NCBI GenBank assembly: GCA_947483545.1
Contig: CANKNP010000057.1
Location: 1 to 18,806, forward strand
Origin: Deltaproteobacteria bacterium
GTDB lineage: Bacteria; Myxococcota; UBA796; SXON01
Length of the DNA stretch: 18,806 bases
Direction: 5' to 3'
Shown here: piece after piece, positions 13,111 through 18,806 of the stretch
How the letters are laid out: every line of letters starts with the position of its first letter
Position numbering within the stretch: the stretch's first letter is position 1
Position numbers and translations under genes: made by a program
Notes under the pieces: model-generated
Databases searched by the model: none
The model's input: only the letters and a program-made list of their open reading frames with translations
Told to the model about the DNA's origin: nothing

Positions 13111-15621
13111 ATGCCCTCCGACCCGCTCGCTCCCAGCCAGGCCCAACGCGTCCCTGAGGCGGCGCTTCGCTGGCGGGTGCCACCGACCGCGCTCTCTTTT
13201 GAGACCACCGCGGATCTCCCGCCGCTGCAGGGCATCCTGGGGCAACCTGCGGGGATCAACGCGCTTCGTCGCGGGGTAGAGCTCAACAGCCCAGGCTACA
13301 ACGTCTGTGTCGTCGGGCTGCTCTCCACGGGCCGGCTCGGCACGGTCAAGCGCATCCTCGATGACCTGGCGCCCAAGCGACGCAGCGCGCGGGATTTTGT
13401 GTACGTGCGGAACTTCGCGGATCCGGGCCGACCCCAGCTCATGATCCTGCCGCCCGGCCGTGGCCTGACCTTCCGGAAGGAGCTGCTCAAGCTCGCCGCC
13501 CAGATGTTGGAGGAGGTCCCGAAGATCCTGCGGTCGGACGACGTCCGTCGGACCCGCGACAAGCAGGAGGAATCTGCGGCGATCACCCAGCACAGCTCTG
13601 TCGCGAAGCTGCAGACCCACGCGAGCGAGCTGGGGTTCATCGTGGCGGAGCGGGAGGGCGAGGCTTCGCCGGTGGTGTTGTTCGTGGACGAGCCAGCGGT
13701 GGTGGAGGCGCCGAAGGAGGCCGGGGCCAAGTCGCCGGCGAGGCTGAAGCGCAAGAAGGGGGAGGCGGAGGCGCATGATCGCGCGGAGGTCCAGGTGCTC
13801 GCGGAGCAGGGAAAGCTGCAGACGCCACACCCGGTCGAGGAGATCCTGAGGCGGTTTGAGATCCTCGAAGAAGAGCTGGCCGACGCGGTGGATCTCGCGC
13901 GCCAGGCGGTCACGGACACGATGCGAAAGGTCGCCCAAGCGGAGGAGGACGCCGTGCGCGTTGGCAGTCGCGCTGCGTTCAACGCCATCGCCAAGCGCTG
14001 GCCCGCGGCGAGGGACTGGCTCGCTGGGCTGCACGACGAGCTGGTGGAGTGCCCCGAGTGGTTCGACGAGGAGGAGCCCGACCACGACAGCTTGTTCGCG
14101 GCGTTCACGGTGAACGCCATCCATGCGGGGACGAGCGGGCATCGGGGGATCACCGAGGTGGACGAGCGGGGCGATACCGGCGACGCCAAGCGGGCGGCCC
14201 GAAATCGGGACGCGCGGCGGGCGGCGCCGATTGTATTGGTCGCGAATCCGACGTGGCAAAATCTTTTCGGCGGTATCGAAGGCGAACCGGGGGGGTCGGA
14301 TCACCGGTCGATTCGGGCGGGGTCGCTCGTGGACGCGGATGGCGGATTCCTGGTGCTCAGCGCCTCCGACATGCTGCTCGAACCTGGGGCTTGGAAGGTG
14401 CTCAAGCGCGCGCTCATGTTCGGCGAGTTCGACATTCAGAACCCCGACTCGGGCCAGAGCCCGCTGGTGTTGCGGCCGGAGTCGCTGCGCCTCGACGTGA
14501 AGGTGATCCTGCTCGCGGATCCGCAGACCTACGCCACGCTCTACTACGCGGATCCCGACTTCTCCTCGATCTTCAAGGTCAAGGCGGAGTTCGAAGACGA
14601 TGCGCCGCTCACCGGCGAGGTGGTGGAGCAGCTCGCGGCGTTCATGGCCCGTGTGGTTCACCGCGAGGGGCTGTCGCACTTTACGCGGGATGCCGTGGCG
14701 GCCGTGATCGAGTGGGGGGTGCGGGCCGCCGGCGTAGGCGGGCGCATCACCACCGAGCTTGGAACGGTCGCAGACGTATTGCGGGAGGCGAACTACGAGG
14801 CGCGCGGCCGACAAGTCGAGCGCGGTCACATTGAAGCCGCGCTGCGGGCCCGACGGGAGCGCGACGACATGCCGGAAAAGCGGGTGTTGGAGGCGATGGA
14901 TCGCGGTGCAATCCGCGTGGAGTGCCGGGGGACGAGGGTCGGCCAAGTGAACGGGCTCGCGGTCTACCACGTGGGCGGCCACGACTTTGGACGTCCGCTG
15001 CGGATCACCTGCACCGTGGGCGCCGGCCGCGCGGGGATCGTGTCGATCGAACGGGAGTCGCGGCTGTCGGGGCGGTCACACGACAAGGGGATGCAGATCC
15101 TCACAGGCTGGCTGCGGAGCCGATTTGGGCAGGAATTTCCGCTCACCTTTACGGCCGCCATCGCGTTTGAACAATCGTACTCGATGGTCGATGGCGACAG
15201 CGCTTCGACGGCCGAGATCTACGCGCTCCTGTCTGCCATCGCAGAGGTGCCGCTCCGGCAGGATTTGGCGGTCACCGGATCGGTCAACCAATTCGGTGAG
15301 CTGCAAGCCATTGGCGGCGTGAACGAGAAAATCGAGGGGTTCTTCGCAGCCTGTTCTCTCGCCGGACTGACGGGGAGCCAGGGGGTGTTGATCCCCGATG
15401 ACAACCTACACGACCTGTGTGTGTCGGAGCCCGTCATCGCCGCCTGCGCCTCTGGGATGTTTCATGTGTACGGCGTGAAGCACGTGGACGAGGGCATCGC
15501 GATGCTGAGCGGCCTGCCGGCGGGCACGCGCGAGCGGGGTGGGTTCACGCCCGGGAGTGTCTACGCCCTCGTAGCCGAGCGATTGGAGCGGTTGTTTGTG
15601 GCGAGCCAGCGCAAACGCTGA
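13111..15621 (+). CDS. LonC-like Lon-family protease with degenerate AAA+ module
   Basis: This 836-residue protein has the build of the LonC/AAA_32 group. An N-terminal AAA-like part is interrupted by a long helical, charged insertion (about 120-330, including an Ala/Lys/Glu-rich stretch near 210-230). A second AAA part and a C-terminal Lon protease domain follow. The protease dyad is intact: Ser697 in DGDSAS and Lys740 in GGVNEK, 43 residues apart, the same spacing as Ser679/Lys722 of E. coli Lon. The nucleotide-binding motifs are poor: the Walker A position reads GLLSTGR (69-75) with no Lys-Thr/Ser, and the Walker B position reads GGFLVLSASD (411-420) with Ser417 where Asp is usual. LonC enzymes are known to degrade unfolded proteins without ATP, so the same is inferred here. 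Its TGA abuts the TGA of the convergent S41 gene. Confidence 0.88.
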   Translation: MPSDPLAPSQAQRVPEAALRWRVPPTALSFETTADLPPLQGILGQPAGINALRRGVELNSPGYNVCVVGLLSTGRLGTVKRILDDLAPKRRSARDFVYVRNFADPGRPQLMILPPGRGLTFRKELLKLAAQMLEEVPKILRSDDVRRTRDKQEESAAITQHSSVAKLQTHASELGFIVAEREGEASPVVLFVDEPAVVEAPKEAGAKSPARLKRKKGEAEAHDRAEVQVLAEQGKLQTPHPVEEILRRFEILEEELADAVDLARQAVTDTMRKVAQAEEDAVRVGSRAAFNAIAKRWPAARDWLAGLHDELVECPEWFDEEEPDHDSLFAAFTVNAIHAGTSGHRGITEVDERGDTGDAKRAARNRDARRAAPIVLVANPTWQNLFGGIEGEPGGSDHRSIRAGSLVDADGGFLVLSASDMLLEPGAWKVLKRALMFGEFDIQNPDSGQSPLVLRPESLRLDVKVILLADPQTYATLYYADPDFSSIFKVKAEFEDDAPLTGEVVEQLAAFMARVVHREGLSHFTRDAVAAVIEWGVRAAGVGGRITTELGTVADVLREANYEARGRQVERGHIEAALRARRERDDMPEKRVLEAMDRGAIRVECRGTRVGQVNGLAVYHVGGHDFGRPLRITCTVGAGRAGIVSIERESRLSGRSHDKGMQILTGWLRSRFGQEFPLTFTAAIAFEQSYSMVDGDSASTAEIYALLSAIAEVPLRQDLAVTGSVNQFGELQAIGGVNEKIEGFFAACSLAGLTGSQGVLIPDDNLHDLCVSEPVIAACASGMFHVYGVKHVDEGIAMLSGLPAGTRERGGFTPGSVYALVAERLERLFVASQRKR

Positions 15622-15624
15622 TCA
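15619..15624. other. Palindromic TGATCA formed by two abutting stop codons
   Basis: The LonC-like gene ends in TGA at 15619-15621. The S41 gene, read on the other strand, ends in TGA at 15624-15622. Together they make TGATCA with no intergenic base, so any terminator must lie inside the opposite gene's coding sequence. Confidence 0.95.
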
Positions 15625-18219
15625 CCCCCCCTCGACCTCGGCCGCTGCCTCTGGGGTCTGACCCAGCAGGTAGATCACCCGGTCGGTTCGCAGGCCCGCG
15701 CTGTCCGTCACGGTGATGAGGTATCGATTCTCGCCGGGGTACACCGGCACGGCGACGGTCTTGTCCAGCCGCTTCTTGTCTTTTTCAGCGTTCATCCAGC
15801 TCACCTTGCGGCTGTCCCAGATCGTCTCCGGCTCGTACCGGGTGCGGTCCACCCGTTCGGTGCCCGCGTAGACCAGCGCGTGGTGTACCGCCTCGTCGTC
15901 GGTCGCCCGGATCTGAAGCAGCGCCATCCCCGGCGGCTGCACTTTCGACAGCTCTCGAAGCGACAACGTTGGTGGTTGAACGCGGGCAGTTCCGTCCCTT
16001 GCGAGCATCAGCGGCCACGACGCGACGTCCTGGCCGGTGGCGGTCTCCACGAGGAGCGTCACCGGCAGGATCTCGGGGGCGTCCTCCCCGAGCAAGAAGA
16101 CGAGCCCCGCGTGCGCGGTCCCCCGGTTCGGGAGCTCGACGCTGACCTGCGATGGCGCCTCCAACTCGACACCCTCGATGTCCGGCCAGGCGAACCGCAG
16201 GCGCAGCTCTCGGCCGCTCCGGTCACGGGCCTCGCCGAGGTCCGTGAGCGCGACGTCTACGGTCATCCGACCTGCCCGGTCGGTGCGGGCGCGCAGCGAG
16301 GCGCCCAGCTCCAGCGGGGGATCGCCGCGCACGGACAGCACGCGCTCTCCGATCCGCGTGGCAGGCACGCCGTCCGCCTCCAGCCACAGCTCGACAACGT
16401 CGGCGCGATCGGCGGCCGCCAGCGGGATCGTGAGGCTGGTCTCGCCGGTCCGCGAGGTGCCGGCCGGGACCTTTCCGAGCGGGAGGACCCGGTCGTCCCA
16501 GACGCCGTTCAAGGAGCGGAGCCGCACACACGCGCGCCAGAGCGGGGCGCCGTCGTTGCGCACCGAGACCCGCAGGGTGACGGCGGATCCGACGTCTACG
16601 GTGTCCACCTGCGCGCCATCGCCCGTTCGGCCGAGCTCGGCGGTCAGCACCCCGGATCCGCCCACGACCCCGGCGGGGACATGGGCGGGGCGCGCAGACC
16701 AATCCATTCCGCGCACGCCGAACACCTCGTGAAGCCGCTCGTCGAAGCTCTCTTCCAGGCTCGGGGCGATGAGCGCGAGGCCGGCCAGCAGCTTCTCGCG
16801 GCTGGCCCCCTCCGCCGAGGCAATCAGCCCGAGCGCGGCCTCCAACGAGCCGTCGCGCGTCGGGACGGGGCTGCCCCGCCAGCCCGCGTACTCTTCGGTG
16901 AGCGGCAGGATCACCGTCCCCTCCGGCGCGTGCCGGAGCTCCAGCGCGGGATCAGGAAACCAGACCCCATCCTCGTCAAACCGGTAGGTGTAGAACAACA
17001 CGTCCGGATGCACGCCGACATCGAGCACACGGGCATCCTGCGCCAGGCGATATTCGGCCACGGTGAGCTTGAACTTGATTCCGGCGGCCAGCGGGTACAC
17101 TTTTTGGACCGTGCCCTTGCCGAACGAATTGGTCCCGAAAATCAACGCGCGGCCCAAATGCTGGAGCGAGCCGGCCAGGATCTCGGAGCCCGACGCGGTC
17201 GCGTGGTCCAAGAGCACGGCGAGGGGCAGCGCCTGAGGCGGATTGTCCGGGCCGGCGTCAAAACTCTCCGTCAAGCCGGTGACGGGTCCGCCGTCGGGCC
17301 CGACGGTCGTGACGATGCGCCCAAATTGGAGGAATGCGTCCGCCGCGTCGGCGCTCTGGAGCAGGGAGCCGCCTGTGTTGCCGCGCAGGTCCAACACAAG
17401 GCTCGACACAGGGCTGCTCCGGATCTCCTCCAAGCAGCGGTACAGCCAATCGTGCGTCTGTTCGCTGAAGTGGTCGATTCGGACGACGCCGACGTCGCCC
17501 GTCGCGCGGTCCACGAACACGTTGGGCAGGTGTACCTCCGCCCGCTGAAGGCGCAGCTCGACGAGCGCCTCCTCCCCGATGCGCTTGACCTGCATCGACA
17601 CGGTGGTTCCCGCCTGGCCCCGCAGCAGCGCGCCAATGTCCCCCGCGACCATGCCGATCGTGCTGCGGCCATCGACCCGCGTCACCCGATCCCCTCGCAG
17701 CACACCCCCGCGCTCTGCCGGCGATCCGGCGAGCACGTCGGTCACCACGAGGCTCCCGTCCTGGACGCCGCAGGAGATGCCCACCCCGGTCATCGTGCCC
17801 GATAGCCGCTCGTCGAAGCGCTCCAGGTTGGCGTCCGCGAGCACGACGCTGTGGCGATCGAGGCTTCGCGCGACGCCGCGCAGGAGCTCCACCCGGACGT
17901 CCATGTCCGGCGGGAGCGGGTGGGGTGCCGATCGCAGCGCGTCCTCCAGCCGGCCGAGCGCTTCCGGTAGCGCACCGGGGCGCTCCAGACGCACCTCGGC
18001 CTCCCAGGTGCCCTGGCCGTCGCGAAGGGTGAGCAAGCGCCCGTCGATGTCCACCAGCAGCCACTCGATCGACCGTTCGGCTTGTCGCCCCGCGTCTTCG
18101 AACATGCGCTCTCGGTTCACCGCCTCGGGGTGCAGGTAGAACCCGTCCACGTACGCGAGGGTGCGCGCGTAGAGGGAGACGTCGCCGGCGAGGGCGGCGG
18201 GGAGGAGGAGCCAGAGCAC
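15622..18219 (-). CDS. S41 C-terminal processing peptidase (PDZ) with long C-terminal extension
   Basis: This 865-residue S41 peptidase carries a PDZ domain (about 139-215, with GVGISCG and SPAERGGVLRGDRV) and an S41 catalytic core. The catalytic set is complete: Ser343 in TASGSE, Lys368 in NSFGKGTVQ and Gln372, with the S+25 Lys and K+4 Gln spacing of CtpB-type enzymes. The N-terminus is a short hydrophobic signal, LWLLLPAALAGD, from a GTG start; an in-frame TAG 12 bases upstream rules out a longer form. Residues beyond ~430 form a long extension that seems to hold several beta-sandwich repeats (VTLRVSVRNDGAP, YPGENRYLITVTDSAG). I recall similar extended S41 proteins in Myxococcus, without certainty. 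It should act in the periplasm. It follows pbpC by 13 bases, suggesting a role tied to cell-wall assembly. Confidence 0.9.
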   Translation of the reverse strand: MLWLLLPAALAGDVSLYARTLAYVDGFYLHPEAVNRERMFEDAGRQAERSIEWLLVDIDGRLLTLRDGQGTWEAEVRLERPGALPEALGRLEDALRSAPHPLPPDMDVRVELLRGVARSLDRHSVVLADANLERFDERLSGTMTGVGISCGVQDGSLVVTDVLAGSPAERGGVLRGDRVTRVDGRSTIGMVAGDIGALLRGQAGTTVSMQVKRIGEEALVELRLQRAEVHLPNVFVDRATGDVGVVRIDHFSEQTHDWLYRCLEEIRSSPVSSLVLDLRGNTGGSLLQSADAADAFLQFGRIVTTVGPDGGPVTGLTESFDAGPDNPPQALPLAVLLDHATASGSEILAGSLQHLGRALIFGTNSFGKGTVQKVYPLAAGIKFKLTVAEYRLAQDARVLDVGVHPDVLFYTYRFDEDGVWFPDPALELRHAPEGTVILPLTEEYAGWRGSPVPTRDGSLEAALGLIASAEGASREKLLAGLALIAPSLEESFDERLHEVFGVRGMDWSARPAHVPAGVVGGSGVLTAELGRTGDGAQVDTVDVGSAVTLRVSVRNDGAPLWRACVRLRSLNGVWDDRVLPLGKVPAGTSRTGETSLTIPLAAADRADVVELWLEADGVPATRIGERVLSVRGDPPLELGASLRARTDRAGRMTVDVALTDLGEARDRSGRELRLRFAWPDIEGVELEAPSQVSVELPNRGTAHAGLVFLLGEDAPEILPVTLLVETATGQDVASWPLMLARDGTARVQPPTLSLRELSKVQPPGMALLQIRATDDEAVHHALVYAGTERVDRTRYEPETIWDSRKVSWMNAEKDKKRLDKTVAVPVYPGENRYLITVTDSAGLRTDRVIYLLGQTPEAAAEVEGG

Positions 18220-18232
18220 GGGGGCGCTCTAA

Positions 18233-18806
18233 CTACTCCCGCGCCACCACCCCAATCTCCCGCGACGCGCTCGCCCCATTCGCGTCCATCACTGTGATCA
18301 CATGTTTCCCGGGCGCGGGCGTCCACCATTGCCGCTCGCGCGCCGGACCCCTCGCGATGAGCTTGCCATCGATGTACCAGACCAGTTCGCCGGTGCCCTC
18401 CGCCTCGAGCCCGACCTCCTGTTCGTCGAGCGCCATGCCGGGGATCAGCAGGATCTGTTGGTTCTCGCCGGGCGCGAGGATCCGCGGTGGGCGCTCGGCC
18501 TGGCCCTGGCACCCCGGGGCCCAAGCGGGCACTGTCGGCTCCGAGTGCCAACGATCCCCGAGGTAGCGGGCCACGTTCGCGGGCCACTGAACAAAGGTCG
18601 CCTCGGTCGTGGACTTCGTCTCACAGCCGGGGGAGACCCGAAGCCCGGTCGCGTCGATCCGCGCCACGACGTGCAGGGCGCAGGTCTCGTGGGGCGCGCG
18701 GCCCCGCACCGAGAGGATTCGGCTGCGCGGGCAGTTCGGGCCCGGCAGCTCGCCGGAGAGCGCGCAAGCCTCGACCTGTTCGACGTCGGCAGGCGCCGGA
18801 TCCGCC
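18233..18806 (-). CDS. pbpC: Penicillin-binding protein 1C, C-terminal domain (5' end outside window)
   Basis: The open frame enters from the right edge (first full codon at 18805) and ends with TAG at 18233. Its visible 190 residues match the tail of PBP1C, the bifunctional peptidoglycan glycosyltransferase/transpeptidase. EACALSGELPGPNCP and GRAPHETCALH give the Cys-bearing linker, and the end is the beta-rich BiPBP_C domain: APGENQQILLIPGMAL, then GELVWYIDGKLI, then WTPAPGKHVITVMDANG. The catalytic domains lie upstream, outside the window, so activity cannot be judged here. PBP1C is anchored in the inner membrane with these domains in the periplasm. The extended S41 peptidase follows after 13 bases and is probably co-transcribed. 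Confidence 0.92.
   Translation of the reverse strand, partial: ADPAPADVEQVEACALSGELPGPNCPRSRILSVRGRAPHETCALHVVARIDATGLRVSPGCETKSTTEATFVQWPANVARYLGDRWHSEPTVPAWAPGCQGQAERPPRILAPGENQQILLIPGMALDEQEVGLEAEGTGELVWYIDGKLIARGPARERQWWTPAPGKHVITVMDANGASASREIGVVARE

Noticed and set aside
12490..14982. 830-codon open frame on the minus strand opposite the lipoprotein and LonC-like genes
   Set aside because: It spans two well-supported plus-strand genes and the gap between them, has Arg/His/Pro-rich low-complexity translation and no domain. Long antisense frames are expected in GC-rich DNA.
15880..17805. 641-codon plus-strand frame opposite the S41 peptidase
   Set aside because: Arg/Gln/His-rich with no motif; the minus frame has a full S41 catalytic set.

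Overview
The window is GC-rich, densely coding DNA from a bacterial chromosome. It carries many lipoprotein genes, FG-GAP/VCBS-repeat surface proteins, a MopE-type metal-binding motif, a diiron ferritin-like protein, a LonC-like protease and a long S41 peptidase next to a penicillin-binding protein 1C gene. That mix suggests a Myxococcota or other former 'Deltaproteobacteria' lineage. This is inference from gene content; there is no rRNA or other phylogenetic marker. I see no tRNA or rRNA gene, CRISPR array, transposase, phage gene or plasmid function.

Layout. (1) 2-2691, plus: the 3' end of purB (adenylosuccinate lyase), then an FG-GAP/CARDB lipoprotein. (2) 2692-2999: the only gene-free stretch of about 300 bases, unusually rich in repeats (twin-hairpin element, CCCGTAG tandem array, 20-bp palindrome, a further hairpin). 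(3) 5506-3000, minus: pyk, a small Cys-rich lipoprotein and a diiron ferritin-like protein, packed as an operon. (4) 5584-7845, plus: a lipoprotein, a shrunken adenylate-forming-enzyme homologue, and a class III CoA-transferase that overlaps it. (5) 8356-7850, minus: a DUF1993 protein; divergent from it at 8519-9331, plus, an orphan CbbQ/NorQ-type AAA+ ATPase. A 10-bp inverted repeat lies between them. (6) 9449-12264, plus: a second FG-GAP lipoprotein paralogous to the first, then gluQ (glutamyl-Q tRNA(Asp) synthetase). (7) 12484-15621, plus: a lipoprotein and a LonC-like protease with degenerate ATPase motifs but an intact Ser-Lys dyad. (8) 18805-15622, minus: the 3' end of pbpC, then an S41 C-terminal processing peptidase with a long extension, which ends tail-to-tail against the LonC-like gene.

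How the genes relate. Housekeeping enzymes (PurB, Pyk, GluQ) are interleaved with envelope proteins. I do not see one large dedicated system. The most interesting units are: the two paralogous FG-GAP lipoproteins, which share a motif just after the lipidated Cys; the adenylating-enzyme-like protein lacking its ATP loop, coupled to a CoA-transferase; the Cys-rich lipoprotein/diiron protein pair; and the apparently ATP-independent Lon-like protease. The PBP1C-S41 pair probably serves cell-wall synthesis and protein processing in the periplasm.
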